From contig JAIVEN010000044.1 of NCBI GenBank assembly GCA_026686845.1, positions 186,001-250,000 on the forward strand: 64,000 nt of DNA. Direction: 5' to 3'. The notes under the pieces were generated by a model, which saw only the letters and a program-made list of their open reading frames with translations, was not told the DNA's origin and did no database searches. The stretch is from Adenanthera pavonina. Lineage: Eukaryota > Streptophyta > Magnoliopsida > Fabales > Fabaceae. The translations under genes were made by a program, and so were the position numbers. Below, piece after piece: positions 51,937 to 63,960 of this stretch. The first letter of the stretch is position 1; each line of letters begins with the position of its first letter.

Positions 51937-54620
51937 TTACTCACAACAAGTCGAGTCCAGTAGGAAGAAACGTGCACAACTCGGCCTCATCATCACGCCA
52001 TTTTGGCCAAACGATCCAACTTTATGAAAATGCATTGAAAAGCAGATGAAAACAGAAAATCTCTCGAAATTTGCAACACGAAGAGAGCTAGTGAGTTTAT
52101 CCGACATCCTCACACCAATTTGAGCCTTGGTTGATGACATAAACACAATCGGATTCCGCTTTAACCTCATTTTGTTTGAAAGTTCCAGGTTTATAAACAT
52201 TCATCTGTAGCCTCTAAGGAGGACAATACCACAAGATTTGAAATTCTAAGAGAGGTAGGGAGTTTATGGGTCTTACTCACAACAAGTCGAGTCCAGTAGG
52301 ATGAAACGTGCACAACTCGGCCTCATCATCGCGCCATTTTGGCCAAACGATCCAACTTTATGAAAATGCATTGAAAAGCAAATGAAAACAGAAATCTCTC
52401 GAAATTTGCAACACGAAGAGAGCTTGTGAGTTTATCCGACATCCTCACACCAATTTGAGCCTTGGTTGATGAAATAAACACAATCGGATTCCGCTTTAAC
52501 CTCATTTTGTTTGAAAGTTTCAGGTTTCTAAACATTCATCTGGAGGCTCTACGGAGGAGAATGCCACAAGATTTGGAATTTTACGCGACCTAGGGGGTTT
52601 ATGCGGCTTACTCACAACAAGTCGAGTCCAGTAGGAAGAAACGTGCACAACTCGGCCTCATCATCACGCCATTTTGGCCAAACGATCCAACTTTATGGAA
52701 ATGCATTGAAAAGCAAATAAAAACAGAAAATCTCTCGAAATTTGCAACACGAAGAGAGCTAGTGAGTTTATCCGACATCCTCACACCAATTTGAGCCTTG
52801 GTTGATGACATAAACACAATCGGATTCCGCTTTAACCTCATTTTGTTTGAAAGTTCCAGGTTTATAAACATTCATCTGTAGCGTCTAAGGAGGACAATGC
52901 CACAAGATTTGAAATTCTAAGTGAGGTAGGGAGTTTATGGGTCTTACTCACAACAAGTCGAGTCCAGTAGGATGAAACGTGCACAACTCGGCCTCATCAT
53001 CGCGCCATTTTGGCCAAACGATCCAACTTTATGAAAATGCATTGAAAAGCAAATGAAAACAGAAATCTATCGAAATTTGCAACACGAAGAGAGCTTGTGA
53101 GTTTATCCGACATCCTCACACCAATTTGAGCCTTGGTTGATGAAATAAACACAATCGGATTCCGCTTTAACCTCATTTTGTTTGAAAGTTTCAGGTTTCT
53201 AAACATTCATCTGGAGGCTCTACGGAGGAGAATGCCACAAGATTTGGAATTTTATGCGACCTAGGGGGTTTATGCGGCTTACTCACAACAAGTCGAGTCC
53301 AGTAGGAAGAAACGTGCACAACTCGGCCTCATCATCACGCCATTTTGGCCAAACGATCTAACATTATGGAAATGCATTGAAAAGCAAATAAAAATAGAAA
53401 ATCTCTCGAAATTTGCAACACGAAGAGAGCTAGTGAGTTTATCCGACATCCTCACACCAATTTGAGCCTTGGTTGATGACATAAACACAATCGGATTCCG
53501 CTTTAACCTCATTTTGTTTGAAAGTTCCAGGTTTATAAACATTCATCTGTAGCGTCTAAGGAGGACAATGCCACAAGATTTGAAATTCTAAGTGAGGTAG
53601 GGAGTTTATGGGTCTTACTCACAACAAGTCGAGTCCAGTAGGATGAAACGTGCACAACTCGGCCTCATCATCGCGCCATTTTGGCCAAACGATCCAACTT
53701 TATGAAAATGCATTGAAAAGCAAATGAAAACAGAAATCTCTCGAAATTTGCAACACGAAGAGAGCTTGTGAGTTTATCCGACATCCTCACACCAATTTGA
53801 GCCTTGGTTGATGAAATAAACACAATCGGATTCCGCTTTAACCTCATTTTGTTTGAAAGTTTCAGGTTTCTAAACATTCATCTGGAGGCTCTACGGAGGA
53901 GAATGCCACAAGATTTGGAATTTTACGCGACCTAGGGGCTTTATGCGGCTTACTCACAACAAGCCGAGTCCAGTAGGAAGAAACGTGTACAACTCGGCCT
54001 CATCATCACGCCATTTTGGCCAAACGATCCAACTTTATGGAAATGCATTGAAAAGCAAATGAAAACAGAAAATCTCTCGAAATTTGCAACACGAAGAGAG
54101 CTAGTGAGTTTATCCGACATCCTCACACCAATTTGAGCCTTGGTTGATGACATAAACACAATCGGATTCCGCTTTAACCTCATTTTGTTTGAAAGTTCCA
54201 GGTTTATAAACATTCATCTGTAGCATCTAAGGAGGACAATGCCACAAGATTTGAAATTCTAAGTGAGGTAGGGAGTTTATGGGTCTTACTCACAACAAGT
54301 CGAGTCCAGTAGGATGAAACGTGCACAACTCAGCCTCATCATCGCGCCATTTTGGCCAAACGATCCAACTTTATGAAAATGCATTGAAAAGCAAATGAAA
54401 ACAGAAATCTCTCGAAATTTGCAACACGAAGACAGCTTGTGAGTTTATCCGACATCCTCACACCAATTTGAGCCTTGGTTGATGAAATAAACACAATCGG
54501 ATTCCGCTTTAACCTCATTTTGTTTGAAAGTTTCAGGTTTCTAAACATTCATCTGGAGGCTCTACGGAGGAGAATGCCACAAGATTTGGAATTTTAAGCG
54601 ACCTAGGGGGTTTATGCGGC
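51937..54620. repeat. Two-unit higher-order repeat, 671 bp, four copies
   Basis: Copies start at 51937, 52608, 53279 and 53950, spaced exactly 671 bp. Each pairs a unit with GTTCCAGGTTTATAAAC and CATCTGTAGC with one that has lost an A in ACAGAAATCT (usual ACAGAAAATCT), which makes the dimer 671 and not 672 bp. Copy 1 differs somewhat on its left side (GAAAAGCAGATG). Related units recur at 56301-56971. Confidence 0.88.
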
Positions 54621-55590
54621 TTACTCACAACAAGTCGAGTCCAGTAGGAAGAAACGTGCACAACTCGGCCTCATCATCACGCCATTTTGGCCAAACGATC
54701 CAACTTTATGAAAATGCATTGAAAAGCAAACGAAAACAGAAAATCTCTCGAAATTTACAACACGAAGAGAGCTAGTGAGTTTATCTGACATCCTCACACC
54801 AATTTGAGCCTTGGTTGATGAAATAAACACAATCGGATTCCGCTTTAACCTCATTTTGTTTGAAAGTTCCAGGTTTCTAAAGATTCATCTGGAGGCTCTA
54901 AGGAGGACAATGCCACAAGATTTGAAATTCTAAGCGAGGTAGGGAGTTTATGGGTCTTACTCACAACAAGTCGAGTCCAGTAGGATGAAACGTGCACAAC
55001 TCGGCCTCATCATCGCGCAATTTTGGCCAAACGATCCAACTTTATGAAAACGCATTGAAAAGCAAATGAAAACAGATAATCTCTCGAAATTTGCAACACG
55101 AAGAGAGCTAGTGAGTTTATCCGACATCCTCACACCAATTTGAGCCTTGGTTGATGACATAAACACAATCGGATTCCGCTTTAACCTCATTTTGTTTGAA
55201 AGTTCCAGGTTTCTAAACATTCATCTGGAGGCTCTACGGAGGAGAATGCCTCAAGATTTGGAATTTTAAGCGACCTAGGGGGTTTATGCGGCTTACTCAC
55301 AACAAGTCGAGTCCAGTTGGAAGAAACGTGCACAACTCGGCTTCATCATCACGCCATTTTGGCCAAACGATCCAACTTTATGAAAAAGCATTGAAAAGCA
55401 AACGAAAACAGAAAATCTCTCGAAATTTACAACACGAAGAGAGCTAGTGAGTTTATCCGACATCTTCACAACAATTTGAGCCTTGGTTCATGAAATAAAC
55501 ACAATCGGATTCCGCTTTAACCTCATTTTGTTTGAAAGTTCCAGGTTTCTAAACATTCATCTGGAGGCTCTACGGAGGAGAATGCCACAA
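53950..55590. repeat. 7-unit higher-order repeat, 2351 bp (copy 1)
   Basis: This matches 56301-57941 at an offset of 2351 bp (7 units minus 1). Shared markers in order are ACAGAAATCT, CAAACGAAAAC with AAATTTACAAC, CATCGCGCAATTTTGG, GAAAACGCATTG with ACAGATAATC, GCCTCAAG and GGTTCATG. Confidence 0.8.
55116..55566. repeat. 451-bp block identical to 10077-10527 (copy 2)
   Basis: This is the right-domain copy of the block described at 10077. A related local copy lies 2351 bp downstream (about 57.47-57.92 kb). It shares GCCTCAAG, CAAACGAAAAC and GGTTCATG but has the common GAAAATGCATTG and CATCCTCACACC. The surrounding variants are therefore native to this neighbourhood, and the 10-kb copy looks like the transferred one. 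Confidence 0.9.
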
Positions 55591-56300
55591 CATTTGGAAT
55601 TTTACGTGACCTAGGGAGTTTATGCGGCTTACTCACAACAAGTCGAGTCCAGTTGGAAGAAACGTGCACAACTCGGCCTCATCATCACGCCATTTTGGCC
55701 AAACGATCCAACTTTATGGAAATGCATTGAAAAGCAAATGAAAACAGAAAATCTCTCGAAATTTACAACACGAAGAGAGCTTGTGAGTGTATCCGACATC
55801 CTCACACGAATTTGAGCCTTGGTTGATGAAATAAACACAATCGGATTCCGCTTTAACCTCATTTTGTTTGAAAGTTCCAGGTTTCTAAACATTCATCTGG
55901 AGGCTCTAAGGAGGACAATGCCACAAGATTTGAAATTCTAAGCGAGGTAGGGAGTTTATGGGTCTTACTCACAACAAGTCGAGTCCAGTAGTAAGAAACG
56001 TGCACAACTCGGCCTCATCATCACGCCATTTTGGCCAAACGATCCAACTTTATGAAAATGCATTGAAAAGCAGATGAAAACAGAAAATCTCTCGAAATTT
56101 GCAACACGAAGAGAGCTAGTGAGTTTATCCGACATCCTCACACCAATTTGAGCCTTGGTTGATGACATAAACACAATCGGATTCCGCTTTAACCTTATTT
56201 TGTTTGAAAGTTCCAGGTTTATAAACATTCATCTGTAGCCTCTAAGGAAGACAATACCACAAGATTTGAAATTCTAAGTGAGGTAGGGAGTTTATGGGTC

Positions 56301-57941
56301 TTACTCACAACAAGTCGAGTCCAGTAGGATGAAACGTGCACAACTCGGCCTCATCATCACGCCATTTTGGCCAAACGATCCAACTTTATGGAAATGCATT
56401 GAAAAGCAAATGAAAACAGAAAATCTCTCGAAATTTGCAACACGAAGAGAGCTAGTGAGTTTATCCGACATCCTCACACCAATTTGAGCCTTGGTTGATG
56501 AAATAAACACAATCAGATTCTGCTTTAACCTCATTTTGTTTGAAAGTTCCAGGTTTCTAAACATTCATCTGGAGGCTCTAAGGAGGACAATGCCACAAGA
56601 TTTGAAATTCTAAGTGAGGTAGGGAGTTTATGGGTCTTACTCACAACAAGTCGAGTCCAGTAGGATGAAACGTGCACAACTCGGCCTCATCATCGCGCCA
56701 TTTTGGCCAAACGATCCAACTTTATGAAAATGCATTGAAAAGCAAATGAAAACAGAAATCTCTCGAAATTTGCAACACGAAGAGAGCTTGTGAGTTTATC
56801 CGACATCCTCACACCAATTTGAGCCTTGGTTGATGAAATAAACACAATCGGATTCCGCTTTAACCTCATTTTGTTTGAAAGTTTCAGGTTTCTAAACATT
56901 CATCTGGAGGCTCTACGGAGGAGAATGCCACAAGATTTGGAATTTTAAGCAACCTAGGGGGTTTATGCGGCTTACTCACAACAAGTCGAGTCCAGTAGGA
57001 AGAAACGTGCACAACTCGGCCTCATCATCACGCCATTTTGGCCAAACGATCCAACTTTATGAAAATGCATTGAAAAGCAAACGAAAACAGAAAATCTCTC
57101 AAAATTTACAACACGAAGAGAGCTAGTGAGTTTATCCGACATCCTCACACCAATTTGAGCCTTGGTTGAAGAAATAAACACAATCGGATTCCGCTTTAAC
57201 CTCATTTTGTTTGAAAGTTCCAGGTTTCTAAACATTCATCTGGAGGCTCTAAGGAGGACAATGCCACAAGATTTGAAATTCTAAGCGAGGTAGGGAGTTT
57301 ATGGGTCTTACTCACAACAAGTCGAGTCCAGTAGGATGAAACGTGCACAACTCGGCCTCATCATCGCGCAATTTTGGCCAAACGATCCAACTTTATGAAA
57401 ACGCATTGAAAAGCAAATGAAAACAGATAATCTCTCGAAATTTGCAACACGAAGAGAGCTAGTGAGTTTATCCGACATCCTCACACCAATTTGAGCCTTG
57501 GTTGATGACATAAACACAATCGGATTCCGCTTTAACCTCATTTTGTTTGAAAGTTCCAGGTTTCTAAACATTCATCTGGAGGCTCTACGGAGGAGAATGC
57601 CTCAAGATTTGGAATTTTAAGCGACCTAGGGGGTTTATGCGGCTTACTCACAACAAGTCGAGTCCAGTTGGAAGAAACGTGCACAACTCGGCTTCATCAT
57701 CACGCCATTTTGGCCAAACGATCCAACTTTATGAAAATGCATTGAAAAGCAAACGAAAACAGAAAATCTCTCGAAATTTACAACACGAAGAGAGCTAGTG
57801 AGTTTATCCGACATCCTCACACCAATTTGAGCCTTGGTTCATGAAATAAACACAATCGGATTCCGCTTTAACCTCATTTTGTTTGAAAGTTCCAGGTTTC
57901 TAAACATTCATCTGGAGGCTCTACGGAGGAGAATGCCACAA
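56301..57941. repeat. 7-unit higher-order repeat, 2351 bp (copy 2)
   Basis: Second copy. It parts from copy 1 at CAACATTTGAAATTC (about 57.94 kb) versus CAACATTTGGAATTT. Its version of the GCCTCAAG unit lacks two of the rare variants found at 55245-55566. Confidence 0.8.
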
Positions 57942-59934
57942 CATTTGAAATTCTAAGCGAGGTAGGGAGTTTATGGGTCTTACTCACAACAAGTCGAGTC
58001 CAGTAGGATGATACGTGCACAACTCGGCCTCATCATCGCGCCATTTTGGCCAAACGATCCAACTTTATGAAAATGCATTGAAAAGCAAATGAAAACAGAT
58101 AATCTCTCGAAATTTGCAACACGAAGAGAGCTAGTGAGTTTATTCGACATCCTCACACCAATTTGAGCCTTGGTTGATGACATAAACACAATCGGATTCC
58201 GCTTTAACCTCATTTTGTTTGAAAGTTGCAGGTTTCTAAACATTCATCTGGAGGCTCTACGGAGGAGAATGCCTCAAGATTTGGAATTTTAAGCGACCTA
58301 TGGGGTTTATGCGGCTTACTCACAACAAGTCGAGTCCAGTTGGAAGAAACGTGTACAACTCGGCTTCATCATCACGCCATTTTGCCCAAACGATCCAACT
58401 TTATGAAAATGCATTGAAAAGCAAATGAAGATAGAAAATCTCTCGAAATTTACAACACAAAGAGAGCTAGTGAGTTTATCCGACATCCTCACACCAATTT
58501 GAGCCTTGGTTGATGAAATAAACACAATCGGATTCCGCTTTAGCCTCATTTTGTATGAAAGTTCCAGGTTTCTAAACATTCATCTGGAGGCTCTACGGAG
58601 GAGAATGCCACAACATTTGGAATTTTACGTGACCTAGGGAGTTTATGCGGCTTACTCACAACAAGTCGAGTCCAGTTGGAAGAAACGTGCACAACTCGGC
58701 CTCATCATCACGCCATTTTGGCCAAACGATCCAACTTTATGAAAATGCATTGAAAAGCAAAAGAAATCGGAAAATCTCTCGAAATTTGCAACACGAAGAG
58801 AGCTAGTGAGATTATCCGACATCCTCACACCAATTTGAGCCTTGGTTGATGACATAAACACAATCGGATTCCGCTTTAACCTCATTTTGTTTGAAAGTTC
58901 CAGGTTTCTAAACATTCATCTGGAGGCTCTAAGGAGGACAATGCCACAAGATTTGAAATTCTAAGCGAGGTAGGGAGTTTATGGGTCTTACTCACAACAA
59001 GTCGAGTCCAGTAGGAAGAAACGTGCACAACTCGGCCTCATCATCGCGCCATTTTGGCCAAACGATCCAACTTTATGAAAATGCATTGAAACGCAAATGA
59101 AAACAGAAAATCTCTCGAAATTTGCAACACGAAGAGAGCTTGTGAGTTTATCCGACATCCTCACACCAATTTGAGCCTTGGTTGATGAAATAAACACAAT
59201 CGGATTCCGCTTTAGCCTCATTTTGTTTGAAAGTTCCAGGTTTCTAAACATTCAACTGGAGGCTCTACGGAGGAGAATGCCACAACATTTGGAATTTTAC
59301 GTGACCTAGGGAGTTTATGCGGCTTACTCACAACAAGTCGAGTCCAGTTGGAAGAAACGTGCACAACTCCGCCTCATCATCACGCCATTTTGGCCAAACG
59401 ATCCAACTTTATGGAAATGCATTGAAAAGCAAATGAAAACAGAAAATCTCTCGAAATTTACAACACGAAGAGAGCTAGTGAGTTTATCCGACATCCTCAC
59501 ACCAATTTGAGCCTTGGTTGATGACATAAACACAATCGTATTCCGCTTTAACCTCATTTTGTTTGAAAGTTCCAGGTTTCTAAACATTCATCTGGAGGCT
59601 CTAAGGAGGACAATGCCACAAGATTTGAAATTCTAAGCGAGGTAGGGAGTTTATGGGTCTTACTCACAACAAGTCGAGTCCAGTAGGATGAAACGTGCAC
59701 AACTCGGCCTAATCATCGTGCCATTTTGGCCAAACGATCCAACTTTATGAAAATGCATTGAAAAGCAAATGAAAACAGAAAATGTCTTGAAATTTGCGAC
59801 ACGAAGAGAGCTAGTGAGTTTATCCGACATCCTCACACCAATTTGAGCCTTGGTTGATGAAATAAACACAATCGGATTCCGCTTTAACCTCATTTTGTTT
59901 GAAAGTTTCAGGTTTCTAAACATTCATCTGGAGG

Positions 59935-60340
59935 ATCTACGGAGGAGAATGCCACAAGATTTGGAATTTTAAGCGACTTAGGGAGTTTATGCGGCTTACT
60001 CACAACAAGTCGAGTCCAGTTGGAAGAAACGTGCACAACTCGGCTTCATCATCACACCATTTTGGCCAAACGATCCAACTTTATGAAAATGCTATGAAAA
60101 GCAAATGAAAACAGAAAATCTCTCAAAATTTGCAACACGAAGAGAGCTTGTGAGATTATCCGACATCCTCACAACAATTTGAGCCTTGGTTGACGAAATA
60201 AACAAAATCGGATTCCGATTTAACCTCATTTTGTTTGAAAGTTCCACGTTTCGAAACATTCATCTGGAGCCTCTAAGGAGGAGAATGCCACAAGATTTGG
60301 AATTTTAAGCGACCTAGGGGGTTTATGCGGCTTACTCACA
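59935..60340. repeat. Distant copy of unit type B (pairs with about 46477-46882)
   Basis: It carries TTGACGAAATAAACAAAATC and TTTCGAAACATTC, markers otherwise confined to the 44.5-48.2 kb higher-order repeat. The offset is 13458 bp (40 units + 18). Confidence 0.7.
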
Positions 60341-61439
60341 ACAAGTCGAGTCCAGTAGGAAGAAACGTGCACAACTCGGCCTCATCATCACGCCATTTTG
60401 GCCAAACGATCCAACTTTATGAAAATGCATTGAAAAGCAAACGAAAACAGAAAATCTCTCGAAATTTACAACACGAAGAGAGCTAGTGAGTTTATCCGAC
60501 ATCCTCACACCAATTTGAGCCTTGGTTGATGAAATAAACACAATCAGATTCCGCTTTAACCTCATTTTGTTTGAAAGTTCCAGGTTTCTAAACATTCATC
60601 TGGAGGCTCTAAGGAGGACAATGCCACAAGATTTGAAATTCTAAGCGAGGTAGGGAGTTTATGGGTCTTACTCACAACAAGTCGAGTCCAGTAGGATGAA
60701 ACGTGCACAACTAGGCCTCATCATCGCGCCATTTTGGCCAAACGATCCAACTTTATGAAAATGCATTGAAAAGCAAATGAAGACAGAAAATCTCTCGAAA
60801 TTTGCAACACGAAGAGAGCTAGTGAGTTGATCCGACATCCTCACACCAATTTGAGCCTTGGTTGATGAAATAAACACAATTGGATTCCGCTTTAGCCTCA
60901 TTTTGTTTGAATGTTCCAGGTTTCTAAACATTCATCTGGAGGCTCTACGGAGGAGAATGCCACAACATTTGGAATTTTACGTGACCTAGGGAGTTTATGC
61001 GGCTTACTCACAACAAGTCGAGTCCAGTAGGAAGAAACGTGCACAACTCGGCCTCATCATCACGCCATTTTGGCCAAACGATACAACTTTATGGAAATGC
61101 ATTGAAAAGCAAATGAAAACAGAAAATCTCTCGAAATTTGCAACGAGAAGAGAGCTAGTGAGTTTATCCGACATCCTCACGCCAATTTGAGCCTTGGTTG
61201 ATGACATAAACACAATCGGATTCCGCTTTAACCTCATTTTGTTTGAAAGTTCCAGGTTTCTAAACATTCATCTGGAGGCTCTAAGGAGGACAATGCCACA
61301 AGATTTGAAATTCTAAGCGAGGTAGGGAGTTTATGGGTCTTACTCACAACAAGTCGAGTCCAGTAGGATGAAACGTGCACAACTCGGCCACATCATCGCG
61401 CCATTTTGGCCAAACGATCCAACTTTATGAAAATGCATT

Positions 61440-62472
61440 GAAAAGCAAATGAAAACAGAAAATCTCTCGAAATTTGCGACATGAAGAGAGCTTGTGAGTT
61501 TATCCGACATCCTCACACCAATTTGAGCCTTGGTTGATGAAATAAACACAATCGGATTCCGCTTTAACCTGATTTTGTTTGAAAGTTTCAGGTTTCTAAA
61601 CATTCATTTGGAGGCTCTACGGAGGAGAATGCCACAAGATTTGGAATTTTAAGCGACCTAGGGGGCTTATGCGGCTTACTCACAACAAGTCGAGTCCAGT
61701 AGGAAGAAACGTGCACAACTCGGCCTCATCATCACGCCATTTTGGCCAAACGATCCAACTTTATGAAAATGCATTCAAAAGCAAATGAAATCGGAAAATC
61801 GCTCGAAATTTGCAACACGAAGAGCGCTACTGAGCTTATCCGACATCCTCACACCAATTTGAGCCTTGGTTGATGAAATAAACACAATCGGATTCCGCTT
61901 TAACCTCATTTTGTTTAAAAGTTTCAGGTTTCTAAACATTCATCTGGAGGCTCCACGGAGGAGAATGCCACAAGATTTCGAATTTTAAGCGACCTAGGGA
62001 GTTTATGCGGCATACTCACAACAAGTCGAGTCCAGTTGGAAGAAACGTGCACAACTCGGCCTCATCATCACGCCATTTTGGCCAAACGATCCAACTTTAT
62101 GGAAATGCATTGAAAAGCAAATGAAAACAGAAAATCTCTCGAAATTTGCGACACGAAGAGAGCTTGTGAGTTTATCCGACATCCTCACACCAATTTGAGC
62201 CTTGGTTGATGAAATAAACACAATCGGATTCCGCTTTAACCTGATTTTGTTTGAAAGTTTCAGGTTTCTAAACATTCATTTGGAGGCTCTACGGAGGAGA
62301 ATGCCACAAGATTTGGAATTTTAAGCGACCTAGGGGGCTTATGCGGCTTACTCACAACAAGTCGAGTCCAGTAGGAAGAAACGTGCACAACTCGGCCTCA
62401 TCATCACGCCATTTTGGCCAAACGATCCAACTTTATGAAAATGCATTGAAAAGCAAATGAAATCGGAAAATC
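61440..62472. repeat. Two-unit-offset pair, 61440-61800 and 62112-62472
   Basis: At 672 bp the copies share AAATTTGCGACA, CTGATTTTGTTTG, CATTTGGAGGC, GGGGGCTTATGCGG and GCAAATGAAATCGG. Confidence 0.7.
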
Positions 62473-63567
62473 TCTCGAAATTTGCAACACGAAGCGCGCT
62501 AGTGAGTTTATCCGATATCCTCACACCAATTTGAGCCTTGGTTGATGAAATAAACACAATCGGATTCCGCTTTAACCTCATTTTGTTTGAAAGTTTCAGG
62601 TTTCTAAACATTCATCTGGAGGCTCTACGGAGGAGAATGCCACAACATTTGGAATTTTAAACGACCTATGGAGTTTATGCGGCATACTCACAACAAGTCG
62701 AGTCCAGTTGGAAGAAATGTGCACAACTCGGCGTCATCATGACGCCATTTTGGCCAAACGATCCAACTTTATGAAAATGCTATGAAAAGCAAATGAAAAC
62801 AGAAAATCTCTCGAAATTTACAACACGAAGAGAGCTAGTGAGTTTATCCGACATCCTCACACCAATTTGAGCCTTGGTTGATGACATAAACACAATCGGA
62901 TTCCGCTTTAGCCTCATTTTGTTTGAAAGTTCCAGGTTTCTAAACATTCATCTGGAGGCTCTAAGGAGGACAATACCACAAGATTTGAAATTCTAAGCGA
63001 GGTAGGGAGTTTATGCGGCTTACTCACAACAAGTCGAGTCTAGTTGGAAGAAACGTGCACAATTCGGCCTCATCATCACGCCATTTTGGCCAAACGATCC
63101 AACTTTATGAAAATGCATTGAAAAGCAAAAGAAATCGGAAAATCTCTCGAAATTTGCAACACGAAGAGAGCTAGTGAGATTATCCAACATCCTCACACCA
63201 ATTTGAGCCTTGGTTGATGACATAAACACAATCGGATTCCGCTTTAACCTCATTTTGTTTGAAAGTTCCAGGTTTCTAAACATTCATCTGGAGGCTCTAC
63301 AGAGGAGAATGCCACAAGATTTGGAATTTTACGTGACCTAGGGGGTTTATGCGGCTTACTCACAACAAGTCGAGTCCAGTAGGAAGAAACGTGCACAACT
63401 CGGCCTCATCATCACGCCATTTTGGCCAAACGATCCAACTTTATGAAAATGCTATGAAAAGCAAATGAAAACAGAAAATCTCTCGAAATTTGCAACACGA
63501 AGAGAGCTTGTGAGTTTATCCGACATCCTCACACCAATTTGAGCCTTGGTTGATGAAATAAACACAA

Positions 63568-63960
63568 TCGGTTTCCGCTTTAACCTCATTTTGTTTGAAA
63601 GTTTCATGTTTCTAAACATTCATCTGGAGGCTCTAAGGAGGACAATGCCACAAGATTTGAAATTCTAAGTGAGGTAGGGAGTTTATGGGTCTTACTCACA
63701 ACAAGTCGAGTCCAGTAGGAAGAAACGTGCACAACTCGGCCTCATCATCGCGCCATTTTGGCCAAACGATCCAACTTTATGAAAATGCATTGAAAAGCAA
63801 ATGAAAACAGAAAATCTCTCAAAATTTGCAACACGAAGAGAGCTTGTGAGTTTATCCGACATCCTCACACCAATTTGAGCCTTGGTTGATGAAATAAACA
63901 CAATCGGTTTCCGCTTTAACCTCATTTTGTTTGAAAGTTTCAGGTTTCTAAACATTCATC
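63568..63960. repeat. Adjacent units sharing a private substitution
   Basis: Two consecutive units (63568 and 63904) both read ATCGGTTTCCGC where most units read ATCGGATTCCGC. This is the simplest case of single-unit local spreading in the window. Confidence 0.65.

Noticed and set aside
173..63955. Repeated minus-strand open frame of 87 codons in many units
   Set aside because: It recurs because 336 is divisible by three and the unit happens to lack stops in that frame. Replacements are frequent and not biased to silent sites. Many units have frameshifts or stops, and there is no promoter or start context that differs between units. It is a shadow of the satellite, not a gene family.
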